Positions 44,381 to 56,440 of a stretch of 64,000 nucleotides of DNA are shown one piece after another. Where the stretch lies: contig CM043791.1 of assembly GCA_023974075.1 (NCBI GenBank), positions 8,239,767 through 8,303,766 on the forward strand, given 5' to 3'. The stretch is from Chaenocephalus aceratus (lineage: Eukaryota > Chordata > Actinopteri > Perciformes > Channichthyidae). The position numbers and the translations under genes were made by a program. The notes beneath the pieces were generated by a model. It was given only the letters and a program-made list of their open reading frames with translations. It was not told where the DNA came from and made no database searches. The stretch's first letter is position 1; every line of letters starts with the position of its first letter.

Positions 44381-44771
44381 ATATGTTGCGGGAACGATGT
44401 TAGCGAACTGGCTTACAAACAAGTCTGTATAACTTTTAGTTGTATAATGCCAAATACCCCGCTGCGATGGCAAATGCGTTTGGTCGCGCAGCTTCCATTA
44501 CGTAGAGATGGCGATAGCGTCCAGCTTTCTGAACTCAGCCATTTCACCATCTGGGTGTTCATAGTGCATTTTGCCATACTTCTCATTGGGACACTCGTAT
44601 GCACTCAAAATAGCAAATGTGAGTACAGAAGCACATGAATTGAGATTATGCTCTATGGTTGAGTCACATGCTTTCCATGGATCTCTCTCAAGTAGGACTC
44701 TATACGATGTGACGTATTTGCAGGTGCTGTGTTACATTCTGTCTGGAGTCTAACATAAATATATTTATGAA
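44381..44771. other. No recognisable feature
   Basis: 390 bp between the hAT element and the next LINE. A 114-codon frame starts inside the hAT element (44294) and runs through it; it has no domain. Confidence 0.35.
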
Positions 44772-45083
44772 CACACAATGAGCTCCCCGGCCCTCTTCGC
44801 ACTGTACACAAACGACTGCACAACAATCAACTTCGAGAACAATATTATCAAATTCTCAGATGATACAGCCATCCTTGGCTTTATGCAAAAAGGCAGCAGT
44901 TCATCGGCTTAGCACTCTGAAAGAGAGCAATGGTGTGATTTTAACCATCTTGTGCTAAATGTGATGAAGACTGAGGAGATGGTGTGGGACCCAAAGGCAG
45001 TGGGTGACCTTAGGCCAGTGGTTATCCACAATGAACCCATATCTCACGTCAGCTCCTATAAGTACCTTGGTGTTCATTTAGAT

Positions 45084-46115
45084 CAGGGGTGGGGAACCTC
45101 CAGCCTCCGGGCCGTATATGGCCCGCGAGACAATTTGGTACGGCCCTCGAGGTAATTTATAAACACACGCAAAAAAGAAAAAAATGTAAGAAATCTAGAC
45201 CGCAAAAAAATTAAACAAGCGAGTGCCTGTTTTTCCTGGCCAAGGTCAGGGTCCTTGAACACAACACAAGCCTAATGTGTCATCACCTGGTATATGTCTC
45301 GACTGACAGGGGTGCAGTTCTGACGGAGAGCACCAGAACGCCACTCCAGCACTTCAGAAATTGCAGTACCGATAAGGAGCCGTACACATGCCGCAGTTTC
45401 TGTGTGGCTGTGTCTTTAGTTGAAAGCCCAGTGGCGATCTGCTCATCTGTCATACTGATCATACAGTCAATAACTTTGTTGTTATTAGCATCTGGTTAGC
45501 TAGCTATGCTAACGAATATAAGAAGCTTTTTCTACAACCAGTGAGGGTAAAGGCACATCTTTATCTGATCATTATAGTTATACAAAAATAAGAGAATAAA
45601 GTAAACAGGTATAAAATACTATATGACAGTAAAAAAAAGTTTGAAAGGGAAGTGATTTGTCATATTCATAAAGAAAAATAAATCTGCTTCCAGTTCTGTT
45701 TCATATGGGTGTTGAGAGATGTATCCATAGATCTCCTAATGTTGCTCTCAAAGTGCACTAGATTGTTGCTTTTAACTTCAACATTTAAGAAAAAATCTTC
45801 CCGGACCCCCCTAGAGGAGGTTAGGTCCCCCCCCCACTTAAATCATGTTCACATGGATAGGAAACTAAATACATTTGTACACATCTTGTGTCCATATCTT
45901 TCTGTTTTGGTGGTCACGCCACACCCTGCACGTGCATGCATGCGTGAGTCATGGTGAGATATCTGGATTAAGAGGTTGCTTTTTCTTTGCACAGAATGAA
46001 ATGAATGGGCTGTGATTTTAGTTTTTTTAAGCAGAGGTCAATAATTTGTACGGCCCTCTGAGGATATTGTAAACATTTAAATGGCCCTTGAGAGGAAAAA
46101 GGTTCCCCACCCCTG
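45084..46115. mobile_element. Non-autonomous hAT element inside LINE
   Basis: Ends CAGGGGTGGGGAACC and GGTTCCCCACCCCTG (ending 46115). The target repeats ATTTAGAT (45076-45083) and ATCTACAT (46116-46123) match at 6 of 8. Sister of 33886-34823 (opposite orientation) and partly of 7405-9287. Internal shared blocks include AAATCTAGACCGCAAA and ACACATCTTGTGTCCATATC. Confidence 0.88.
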
Positions 46116-46288
46116 ATCTACATAGTACACTCAGCTGGAGGGTCCATGTTGAAGGTCTGTACTATAGATGTCAACGGCGGTTATATTGTTTACGTAGACT
46201 CAGGTCTTACGGAGTCGAGCAGAGGTTCATGTTACTGCTTTACCATGCAGTGTTGGAGAGCATCATAAGATATGGTATCACTGCCTGG

Positions 46289-46851
46289 CAGAGGTGGGAA
46301 GTAGTGGAGTACAAATACTTTGTTACTGTACTAAGTACATTGTTCTGGTATCAGTACTTTACTCCTCTACTTATTTTTCTGACGACTTTTTACTTTTACT
46401 TCTTACATTTTTAACACAAATACCTATACTTTCAACTTCTTACATTTTCAAAACAGGCTCATTACTTTAGTTTTAATCTGTGTTTGGTGGCGTGATCATT
46501 ATTATTTAAAGTCATTGCGTGCCTATTGATTTTAACACGATCCATGTATCCATCAATTCGTGGTCTTCTCTAAAGAAGAGGGACCAATGAAAACGTTGTC
46601 ATTTTGACGTTGTTTAGCATCGAAACATTCATTAGCTAACAATGAGATTATTGTTCTAATATAAAGGGAGGTACTCTTTAAAACAGTTGGTAGTTATGGG
46701 TACTTTTTACTTAGTACATTTCAAAGCCAATACTTCTTTACTTTTACTTCAGTCAAGAAGTTTAGTCAGTACTTCTACTTTTTAGTATTTTTAAACACAG
46801 GTATCTGTACTTCTACTTGAGTAAAGGATGCATGTACTTTTGCCATCTCTG
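46289..46851. mobile_element. Second hAT element inside the same LINE
   Basis: The ends are CAGAGGTGGGAAGTAG and TTGCCATCTCTG. It is flanked by a perfect 8-bp repeat, CTGCCTGG, at 46281-46288 and 46852-46859. The interior has TTACTGTACTAAGTAC and TACTTTTACTTC-type sequence, the style of a very common teleost hAT repeat. 563 bp, no ORF of note. Confidence 0.9.
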
Positions 46852-46905
46852 CTGCCTGGTATCGCTCGCCTGGTACAGACTGCTAAGAAAGTTATGGGGG
46901 TTAAA

Positions 46906-47296
46906 AAAAATCCATCTTTCCAAAACATATTATGTTTTGTGCAATAGGTCGCCATTATCAGTAGGTGCTAGGTGGCCATGACAGCAGGACTGATTATTAA
47001 AGCCCACATCATTTTGCATTCCCACCCACTAAGCATGAATATTAATAGGATTACTTTGAAGCCAAGGAGACTCATAAGTAGACCTGGTAGAAACCTGCAG
47101 ATCTCTTTTCCTGCCCTCCCCAACTTTGGTCCTGATTTCCCCATATATCCCTGCTGGATAAGACTGAGCCATTATAATTGGTTTGTACAAGATTCTCACC
47201 AAAATGAGCGGCTCAATATCTTCCACCGTTCATCAAATCTTCATTGAGCTCATGATGACTTCCTTCTCTGTCTCTGGAAGTGTATGTGGTTTATTA
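46906..47296. other. Noncoding stretch
   Basis: 390 bp after the LINE with no feature I can support. Confidence 0.35.
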
Positions 47297-48010
47297 AGGC
47301 CCATTCCCAAACCGCCCCCTACACCCTACCCCTACACCCTACCCCTACACCCTACCCTTCCGTTTGCGCGTTCACGCGGAGGGTCCGCCATATTGAGGGC
47401 TGTTCCAAAGCAACGAGTGTGGAGGGGGAGTGGGCTATCAAGCCCTCAAACAGCGAGTCTGCAGCGGTGCTGACTGGAGACCGGTCTCTACCTGACCGGA
47501 GTCACGCTGTGTGTGTCCGTCAGGAAACACGCTGTGTACAAGTAGTTCCAGCAAACATCCACTGATAAACTGCGATGTTAACAACCTCATGATAACCTCA
47601 TATGTTTTTAACTTAGGATCGTACCTGTGTTAGTCTAGAAAAAGGTAAATGTGTGCATTTTATTATAAAGTTGTGTATATTTACAGACCGTTGCAAAAAC
47701 TAAGAAGCTTATAAACATCAGGTTTAAAACTAAAAGAGCTTTGAAACACAATGAAAGATGTTTGGAGTTTTATTTGAGTTATTCATTTAAACTTTTTGTC
47801 TAAGAGATGCTGATTTGAAACCGTTGTTACATACAGTTACGGCATTTCCTGTTTCTGCCGGAGAGAGGGGAGGCCGTCCCAAAGCTTGCTGCTGTATTTA
47901 CTCCCTCCATCTGACAGGAGGGAGCCTCGTTGAGCTGCGAGTGTGGCTACAGACGGAGTTCACTCCATCACGGAGGGGTAGGGTCGAGGGAGTGGTTTGG
48001 GATTGGGCCT
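47297..48010. mobile_element. TIR element with CCCTACACC-type tandem repeat
   Basis: AGGCCCATTCCCAAACC at 47297-47313 and GGTTTGGGATTGGGCCT at 47994-48010 are inverse with one mismatch. A short tandem repeat of CCCCTACACCCTA units is at about 47315-47355, and GGAGGGGTAGGGTCGAGGG lies near the right end. No transposase and no clear target duplication. Confidence 0.65.
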
Positions 48011-48115
48011 CAATGTCATGCGGGAACACATACTCTTATCTCTGCACAGACAGGAAGTTGAGTAAGTCCTCTAGGTTGCATTGTTTTTTCCGATTCCTTT
48101 GCATATCCCCTAAAT

Positions 48116-48700
48116 CAGTGGTTCTCAACTGGTGGGTCATGACCCAAAAGTGGGTCACGGACCCGTTTCGAGTGGGACGCAGATGTGTGAGTGAAGACAA
48201 AATAAATGGAATTTTATTTTATTTATTTTTTATGTGGAAAAAAAGTCAGACTTTTATTTTGAATAAACGGTTTTGAAAACTTCTGTCACGTAGTGATCAT
48301 CTTCTCAATAAAACATCTTTGCTGAGTCTTCTGGCCAATCAGAATCAAGATTGTTGCCGGAGGTCCCCACGGAGAATAACTTTGCGGTAGAACTATTTAT
48401 ACATCCATGGGTACAACTTCAGATAAAAATGAACACATAATGAAATATGACCCCCGGTTGGATGATTGACAGGTCACAGAACAATGGGAGCTATCTACCC
48501 TTACCCACAATTTAAAGTAATTCACACAAACAATATCCTCTTTACTCTTCTCTCTGTGTGGAGCAGCAAGATCAGCTGTCAGAACAAAGTGAAAAACAAA
48601 CAATATTATTAATATGTCGGGTAGTATAGATTTATTTATTCTCTTCTGAGAATCCCCCCAGACCCCCCTTCTGGGGTTGGGTTTTCAGCATGTGTGCCTT
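48116..48700. mobile_element. hAT-like element, left end only
   Basis: CAGTGGTTCTCAACTGGTGG is a typical Charlie-type hAT left end. No matching right end (ending AACCACTG) was seen, so the element is truncated or decayed. The right border is a guess. Confidence 0.5.
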
Positions 48701-48771
48701 TTTATGTTATACAGTTCAGCTTTGATTCCATCATCTCAAGGGGATGGGCTCTGTAAGTGAATGTGATTATC

Positions 48772-49160
48772 TGGGTGTTTCTCAATGTCGAGGAAGGCTG
48801 CTCTAGAGCCACTATTTCAAGCATACTACGTCATCAAGTCCCGCTGAAGGACTGTTCCAATGTCCAGCATACTTGGAATTCTACCGAGGCCGGCGTACTT
48901 CGTAGCGAGACATTTCAAGGCTGCACATGTATAGACTCCGCGGTCTTAAAATCCCCACAATGCTTTGCGCACGGACCAATTTCCAAATCTTTGGCGGAAA
49001 TCGCGCTCGATTTAAGCCTCGCATATGACGCACACCTGCACGCCTATACCACAATTCTTCTTTTTCCGAGGCTAGGAAGGATTCTTGCCTCGCTTCTGAA
49101 GCAAGTAACCCGGAAGACATTTGCTACCAAGCAAGCGTCCTCGACATTGAGAAATACCCA
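48772..49160. mobile_element. MITE with 23-bp terminal inverted repeats
   Basis: TGGGTGTTTCTCAATGTCGA at 48772 and its complement ending at 49160 differ at one of 23 positions. The interior contains CTTCTGAAG and other short inverted stretches. The 149-codon frame through it is not credible. 389 bp. Confidence 0.75.
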
Positions 49161-51216
49161 CTGCTTGTCTGTGCTGCAAATCCAGTTGCAGGGAAGAGGG
49201 GAATAAATACTCGCTATCAGAGAGCCAGATAAAGAATTGCAGAGGGAGAGAGACTTTTTAAGGCTTTATGTTGCACCAGCGGATCCAGCAGAATACTGGA
49301 TAAGTGAGGAGAGAAAGGGCAAGACAAAAATAGTTTTGTGGGCTTTTATAGCAGCATGTAGCAAGCGATTTTCTAGTCGAAAAAGTAATTTTAATAAAAT
49401 ATTATGTGTTTGAATCAAGCGGCAAAATCTGGGCCACTTCCAGGATGCAAATCAGGAAGTGCCTCAAACTGCAGTTAATCTAGTGGCCAGTAGGAGCAGT
49501 TTGCAGAAGGGAGCAATTTCTCAGCCAAGTACCCCCAAACCGACCCCGGAGATTTTTATAGAAAAAGCCTATATAATAAAATAATTACAATATAGTGTGG
49601 GATTTATTAACTCCTTCATTTATGATCTGTATGACAGTGGCCATGTAGACAGCCAGTCACCCTTTGTGAGGCAGGCCACTTAACAGGCCGAGCCATCGGG
49701 AAACCCCCCGGTCCTCCCGATGGCCAGTCCGGGACTGGGTACAGGAGGCGTAGAGCGAGGGATCATTGTCCACAAGTAAATCAATCGCAGATGGCGTCGT
49801 GGTCACGGACGAATAAAAAAACTAAACTAAATAAAACTATTGAAAAAAAAAGAAAAAAGAATGGATCGCGAAATATACTTGGGCGGCCGTTAATATACCT
49901 GGGCAGCCCGCCCAAGTATAGTCTATGTGTGGGAAACCCTGGCCAGTATGCATGTGGGTGTTTAACAGCATTCAGTTAACTTTCCGTTTTCTTGTTGCTC
50001 GCTGAATGACTGCTCGGACATCAGTAGCAGCCTACGTATTTTTACATCACACTGATACAAATCCTACCTGCCTGTACACGTTGGTGAGGATCCAGCATCA
50101 GGCCTGTCAGCCACAGTAGCGTGGGGTGGAGAAAAATGTAGGGGAAGCCAATGTTTTTGGGTGGGAGGGGGGGGTGGTCCATAACGTAACCAAATGAGTG
50201 ATTACAGCGCCCGGTAACATTTTACACACATGTGTATCATACAGATGCAGGACTTGTACACGCCTGTTATCTAAGCGACAGGTCCGCACGCACTCTCCAG
50301 CTGAAACTCTCTCGTCTTATTAATTTAAGCATTTTCTTATTAATTTATGCCAACCTCCCCCCACCAATGCAATACCAGCCGCTCAATGCGCAGTGCAGAT
50401 TCGGTAATTAATAAATAAGAAGCATTCATTCACAAACTCAATCAGGAGACCTTTAAAGTGTTACGTTCACATCAAAGTATCAGTATGCGTTGTGTTGATA
50501 ATGGACGAGACCCGCCGAGTCAGCGTAAAGTTGAGACGATCTCTGTTTAATGTCTGAATCTGATAACAGATAAAATGATCAGTTTTACATACATTTCCCT
50601 CAGTGACTCCTCTCATTGGAACGTTTACAAAAAGGGAAGAGGAAACGTGAGGGACACAATATATACAAAAAGTAAAATCACAAAGAAAGGAAATGAAAGT
50701 CCTCACAACAATAAACTCCTGAGCACAGCTCTCCGACCTTGCCAGGTATTTAACATTCAATAAAATGAAGAACACAGAATGAAATAATATAAAACACAGA
50801 ATGTGTGTGATTATACAACATTAAATTAAATAAACCCCACTGCATATTTACATCTGTTACACTAGCACACACGGCAAGTGCAGCAACAGTCCTCGTCTCT
50901 GTAATTAGTTCAGTCCGTAGTCCAAAAGTAACACAACAATATAAACAATCTCATCTATCCAGCTGATCGGGCCCTATATGGCATGCTATCTGCAGTGCTG
51001 ATTTCCGGATAGCGGCACCCTGTGCTAATTAAACAACTGTAATAAAACAACTACTTCAGACTGAACACCTGCAGCTAAATCCAGGCAAGCAATGCACAAT
51101 AACCAACAGAACCAATCAGTTCTGTACAGTGTGCAATCAGAAATTGCACACATAGCTACACGGGCAGTTCAGGCAACAGGTATGCACAGAGAGAAAGGGT
51201 GTGCATTTCACTCACC
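49161..51216. other. Repeat scraps, no gene
   Basis: 49862-49940 holds TATACTTGGGCGGCCG and AGTCTATGTGTGGGAAACCC, the right end of a hAT-like element without its partner. The rest (49161-49860 and 49940-51216) shows no supported feature. Confidence 0.4.
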
Positions 51217-51546
51217 CTATTTGAAGAGGAAGGCCATTCTCCTGTCTTTCATGGTAGCGAAGTGGTCAATAACAATGTCATAGAACTTCCCAGCGGCCTT
51301 TAGGCCCTCCACAACAACAGAGTCAATGGATATTGTGGCTAGGTTGACAAGTCTGTCCTGTCCACACGTGTTCCTCAGATACGTTTTGATCCTTTTTAGA
51401 CAGGAAAAGGAGCGCTCTGCTGATGTGCTGGTGGCTGGTATCGTGAGCATGAGCTGGAGCAGCTTGTAGACCTCGGAGAGTGTGCCCTGCTGTAGGTCAT
51501 CCTCAATAAGAAGCTGTATCAGCTCTCCTGGTGGCTTGTGAAACAA
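51217..51546 (-). pseudogene. hAT transposase C-terminal dimerisation domain
   Basis: LQLMLTIPATSTSAERSFSC and LKRIKTYLRNTCGQDRLVNL, then ATISID, is the hATC dimerisation domain, as in ZMYM1-like transposases (the SAERSFS block). It begins at about 51546 after an abrupt break. The catalytic core is missing. Together with the TTF-type finger piece at 51861-52240 it is a deleted transposase on the minus strand. Confidence 0.85.
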
Positions 51547-51860
51547 CCTGTTGTTGTACAGCGTGTTGTTACCTTTTTACTATCAACGGTATCTCGGCAC
51601 CGAAACCGTAGTTTCGAATACACACCGGTGGTTTCTGACTTGGCTCGTTGTCAGCCGGTAACCAGCTGCCCAGACATTTCGAGGGGAAAGAGGATGGAAA
51701 CGAGGCGTTCGGGTGCCGTGGAAGAACCTCCGTTTATTCACGTCCTTCAAGCTATATTGACACTGTATTACATACATACAGACTAGATACTATTCCTTTT
51801 CTGACCACTTTCTCTATACTTTCGTCTCTCTCTCCATAACTCCGCACTTCGCCTTGGCCA
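51547..51860. other. Unassigned insert within the hAT remnant
   Basis: About 310 bp separate the two transposase pieces. I see no family, and no target duplication. It replaces about 450 residues of transposase, so a deletion occurred as well. Confidence 0.4.
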
Positions 51861-52240
51861 TCACATTTCACACACACAGAGACTCCAAAACCCACAACCC
51901 CTTGCGGCTGCTACTCTTAAAGTGACAGGCCAAGCCTTGTAACACTGTGCAGCAATCCTGACGCGTCCAAAAAGCTTTAATTTCACAGCACAATCTATAT
52001 GATTTTTAGATTTACCGTGCCTCTCAATTGCCCGTGACAGGTTGGCAAGGTCGATGAATCCTGAAGTTGCCCAGTATTGTTCAGGGAGCACGAACCCTTG
52101 TGAAAAAGAAGACATGGCCAGCAAAATAGACGCTGAAGTTTAGCGCTTCCAGTTAGCCACTCCGTGCGGACATAATTGTCCTCATTGAACGTCCGATTAG
52201 ATCCCTTATTCCTCTGTGTACACAGCTCGAGTGCGGGCAT
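51861..52240 (-). pseudogene. TTF-type zinc-finger end of a ZMYM1-like hAT transposase
   Basis: The minus-strand frame at 52240-51995 reads FNEDNYVRTEWLTGSAKLQR and LFCWPCLLFHKG (the Cys-x2-Cys of the TTF finger). In a shifted frame (52124-51861) it continues as FIDLANLSRAIERHGKSKNH (the His side). One frameshift separates the halves. The TTF finger is the DNA-binding N-terminus of this hAT group. The orientation agrees with the hATC piece. Confidence 0.8.
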
Positions 52241-53855
52241 TGTCCTGCCATCTGCTTTAATTTTTAGTTGCTGCTGTAAGCGGAAGTTTAGTGAAGTTAT
52301 GCTTAATTAAGTACGCCAAATCTCCTCCCTCCATAATGCTTCATTTGCTTGATAATTTCTAACGGCGGTGATGACAGTTACAGTATTACAATTGAGGTTG
52401 ATGTGATTGGATGGCAGTGTCCAATCAAATCGCCAGCCGCCCCTGAAGCTAGAGGCGGCTGGCTTCCCCTGGCATGGCCCTGACCAATCACAGGTTGGCA
52501 GGGGCATCACGTGGGCCTCATCTGATTGGTTAATACCTCAATTTTTTTTCACCAAGGGAAGCTAGATTCTGCTGGCCTCCTCTCGCAACAGTGAATGCAA
52601 TCTACTGTTCACCATGACATCTAGAGGGGCGCTGTTTCACTCTTTGTAAAATACTCAATGAGAATGGGGGAGAGACGGAGAGACGGTCCGGCAGGAACAC
52701 ACAGGAAAGGAGAATTACAGAAACAAAACAAAGTGTTTGTATTTATTTATTTAAATTATAACTACAATCCGAAAAAAACAGGCGAAGCCTGGCTTCCCTT
52801 GGCCTCCGGGAGGAAAACGCCACTGGTCAGCCAACAGATGCAGATTTAGTCCACCATAACACGCTGTAGACCTTGATGTAACTCTGTTGAGGGTGTAGGG
52901 ATAACAAAACACATCAAGCTCATTTTCAACACCTTGGGTATATTAAGGTCATTTATCTTCATCAGACATTCAGGCATGATTCACACGCTGAGATGAGTAG
53001 TGTTGTGGCTGTAAATATTGTGGAATATCCTATTGCAGTCAAGATTAGATAATGGGAAAATTGGATCATTTTTCCATTTAGCATGGATTGTACTTTTTCA
53101 TACACAGATTTCAGGACATCTAAGAGAGATAGATATTATATAATAAGTACAAACTACATAATAGCGTTCCATTATACTGGTTATTTTCACATCACCCCTT
53201 ATTTATTTTTTTAAATGATAGTACTAACATGCATGGGCTATATTCAGGGTTTAGTTGCCTTTAAAAAAAATGTAATCAGTAACCTAATCTGAGCATCAAC
53301 ATATAAAAGTAACTGCTACTTTTGCATTACCTCAATATGAAATGCAATGCAAATAAATACAAGAGAAATAAAATATCAATAAGATGTTTTTTACTAAAGT
53401 GTATTATCTAAGGCGACAGAACAATGTGACCTTAGACAAGAAGAATCCACGATATTTAGGATCAAACCACTATATTGCTCATTTCTGTTTTTTAGTAACA
53501 TTGTAATACTGCTGGTAATTCCCAATTGTAGTAGTAATCTGATTTTGTCTTTTTTAATGTAAGAGAATAGTTACCCTTTTTTGTATCCTTATACGTAATC
53601 CCGTTACATGTATCTGTTACTCCCCAAGCCATATTGCTATTATATTTATATTTCAACTTTTAGCTTTCTTATTTAATCCTAATTATTCTTATCTTTTGTC
53701 ACATATCAAGCTGTGCCCTTAAAACTTTCTTGTGGAGATTTTGTTTGTCTTTTCAACATTGAGTTGCTGCCTAATCGCGCTAAACCATGCTAGCATATTG
53801 GTCGGAAGCAATGGCTATTCCTAATCTGTAAAACACACAGGATACAAGGTAAACC
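52241..53855. other. Noncoding DNA with a 10-bp hairpin and repeat scraps
   Basis: GCCAGCCGCC (52432-52441) and GGCGGCTGGC (52454-52463) form a perfect stem with a 12-base loop. The GCCAAGGGAAGCCAGGC-type sequence near 52790-52826 ends GCCACTGG, perhaps the end of the hAT element above. 53320-53400 shares a repeat with 2335-2420. No gene. Confidence 0.45.
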
Positions 53856-54856
53856 CAGGGCCGGCCTGTAGCACTGGCGTTATAGATGTTCACCTAGGGC
53901 GCCAGATCTGTGGAGGCGCTGCGCTGACAGCTCTGGGAGGGAAAAAACCATTTTTGACCATTGGTGTTCATCCTAATCTTCGGCCTTGATAATATATAAC
54001 AACATTCATAATTAAGTCAATGTAACACCCTTTTCACCCCGGTTACACTTTTCATTTGCCCTGTACGATGGGCGCTGTAAATTATGAAAATGGGGGATGT
54101 TGGCGCACCGGCACTGGCGCTGTTGCTATTATAATCTGATTCTAGCTGCTCTAACGGATATAAGAAGAAGATGTTTCTACAATAATGTGGAGGGAGAGTC
54201 CTCTCCAGTCAGACTGAGAGGCTGAGTGAGGTAAAGGACTCTTGAGTGTTTACACTTTAGTCTACAGTAAGTTATCTCAGTGGGTCTCAAACGTTTTGAT
54301 CACAAATTATGTAAACACATATTTCCAAGGCACACCTTTATAATTATTAGGATAAATAAAAACAGGTTTGAAATCATTTCAATGTATACTAAAGGGCAGT
54401 AAACCAAAAATATCCTTTAAAACTGGAGAGATAAACAAATATGCATACATAAAAAAATGTTAACTAAGTAAAATAAGATATAAATGAACAACAACAATAA
54501 AATAAGTTACATGTATTGTTATTGGCTATAGTAGGTTATTGGTTATTGTTCACATACTTATTTGAATTATTAAAATGTAAACCAATCTTTTTCATACGGG
54601 TGTTGAGAGTTGTACCCCCTAGATCTAGTCTCTAGTAAATTCTGCTCAAAGTGCACCAGATTGAAGCATTTGACTGTAAAATGTTCAACATTACCCCCGG
54701 ACCCCCCTTGAGGATGTGACGTCCATCCCCCATTCCATTGTGTGTTCCTTGGATACTCTATTCATCTTTATCTTTTCTATTGTATGATTTTCTGGCTGGG
54801 GGGGCGCCAGATAAAAATCTCACCTTGGGCAGCAAATTGTCCCAGAGCCGGCCCTG
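53856..54856. mobile_element. Non-autonomous hAT element
   Basis: The ends are CAGGGCCGGCCTG and GAGCCGGCCCTG. The flanking 8 bp GGTAAACC (53848-53855) and AGTAAACC (54857-54864) match at 7 of 8. The interior shares short blocks with the 7405 and 45084 elements (CACCAGATTGA near 54656; CCCGGACCCCC near 54700), so it is a distant relative. 1001 bp, no transposase. Confidence 0.85.
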
Positions 54857-54864
54857 AGTAAACC

Positions 54865-55826
54865 AAACTGATTAAGTAGTATGGCAGGGTCCAGATTTAT
54901 TGAGAAAGATATAAGCCTGATATACTATAAGCCTCTCTCGACATGGGCAATGTAAGAACACTGGCTAATGGAATGGAAAGCCAACGTCCAAACAAATTGC
55001 ATTAAGAAAAGCACTGTCCTTTTTTGTTATGGCAAACTTCAAATGCTGTTTTCAAGGACAATAAACCAAATTTGTTTGCATTATTTGTTAATACAATAAA
55101 TCAATGTCAAGAAGTTATATGTCTTATGTAAAAAAGGTCTGTGTTTTTTTCAAATTGCACTTTGCAAATATGGGCAGCAGAAAAATGCAAGAAACGTGCG
55201 TAACTTGGGCAGCATTTTTTCAATTTCTTGAAAGGAAAGCAGGTTTTATGACTGGTGTTTCAAGATGCTTGTAGGTAGTGATCAGATGCACTGTAGCTGT
55301 GTGATTTATGCCTGAAATATTCATTGCACATCTATCAGAATGTGATCCCAGAGAGGGCCTGCTGTCATTACCCCGGCTCATTTCCGTGCCAATTTCTTCC
55401 TATTTCTACCTTGTGATGACATTTGGAAATAAGGGGGAGTGGAGTGTAATGGAATGTTTCCATTGGGCAAATGAAAGGTGTGTGTGTGTAAGAAAGATAT
55501 GTTTTCGTACTGTATGTATAAGAAAGATTGTTCATTTGTGTCTCTGCATCACATGCATATTAGAATATTCTTCGGTCTCTTTGCGTGCATGTGAATCTGT
55601 TCGAAGGCTTGTGCGGTTTTTTTTACTCGTATGCCTTTTTATATTGAGCTCGGGGACAGGAACACAGTGGAGTGGTGATGTCTGGGAGAGTGAAACAAGA
55701 GAAAGAAGGGGATTGATTCAGAGCTTTAAATAACACACTCTCTTCTCCTCCAGCTGAGTCCACCAGACACATGTCTGCCCCACGTCACTCAACTCACCAA
55801 CTCATACCATCACAGCCAGTGTGTGC

Positions 55827-55828
<2 letters not shown>
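54865..55828. other. No recognisable gene
   Basis: AT-rich. A 141-codon frame at 55308 has no recognisable domain and mostly reflects low-complexity sequence. No structure I can support. Confidence 0.35.

Positions 55829-55871
<43 letters not shown>
55829..55871. repeat. (GT)n microsatellite
   Basis: About 21 GT units, preceded by GTGTGCCAGT. Such tracts vary in length and can adopt Z-DNA. Confidence 0.95.
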
Positions 55872-55872
<1 letters not shown>

Positions 55873-55969
55873 ACGGCCGTCCTCCCTACAGGCCGATCAT
55901 GCCGACTGCATGGGGCCTCACCTTGCGGAGGGAGCCTCAACTGAGCCGAAAATGCGGTGCACCTATGCG

Positions 55970-56030
55970 CTTATGCGGCGCGCTTATGCGGCGCGCTTAT
56001 GCGGCGCGCTTATGCGGCGCGCTTATGCGA
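55970..56030. repeat. 13-bp GC-rich tandem repeat
   Basis: CTTATGCGGCGCG is repeated about 4.6 times. Because 13 is not a multiple of 3, any frame through it repeats every 39 bases. It lies 100 bp from the (GT)n array. Confidence 0.9.
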
Positions 56031-56104
56031 CACCGTTGGCAGAAGGAAGAATGGAGAGGAATATGTGGAAATATTACCATAAATAAAATGTTACCTCTCA
56101 TGTA

Positions 56105-56440
56105 TCATATATGAAGAATTAATTTGCATATTTAAAGCCAATCTTAAAATGATTAAACAAACGCCTGTTTGAGACTCCTCAGTGCACACAAAAACATAAC
56201 TTGGAGAAGTTATGTTATTTGAAACCACCTCGAATATGTTGTGTTAATGTTTATGAAGTGTTTTCTCATAAATGATGCGGTAAGCAGGAGGACAGAATTA
56301 CATCTAAACTGAGGCCCGTTTTGCTTTTCTATAGGTTGTGGAGATACGAGCATGGTTTATATACTATCACGTTTAATCATGTTTTATGCCGTTTGCTAAG
56401 ACTTGAGAAGTCGCTCATAAAACACAGGAGGTATGGAAAC
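56105..56440. other. No recognisable feature
   Basis: AT-rich stretch up to the right ITR of DIRS copy 3. Nothing supported. Confidence 0.35.

Larger units (their letters stand above)
44772..46905 (+). pseudogene. CR1-group LINE RT C-terminus, split by two hAT insertions
   Basis: Segment A (44772-45083) has ALFALYTNDCTT, NNIIKFSDDTAIL (the catalytic DD block) and, frame-shifted, VIHNEPISHVSSYKYLGVHLD. Segment B (46116-46288) continues the protein with YHAVLESIIRYGITAW. Segment C (46852-46905) is the next part, and quickly loses similarity. When the two hAT elements and one target copy each are ignored the LINE is continuous. Relationship to the RT copies at 16 and 26 kb is within the CR1 group but not close. 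There are stops and frameshifts in segment A. Confidence 0.85.

Noticed and set aside
47315..47355. CCCTACACC-type tandem as a telomere or regulatory array
   Set aside because: It sits inside a TIR element as a subterminal repeat, a normal feature of such elements.
49640..49760. A tRNA-like or SINE-like fold
   Set aside because: Short inverted bits exist but no A/B box pair or cloverleaf could be supported.
55308..55733. 141-codon plus-strand ORF
   Set aside because: No recognisable domain, composition like random sequence with Cys/Phe/Leu-rich low complexity, and no supporting context.
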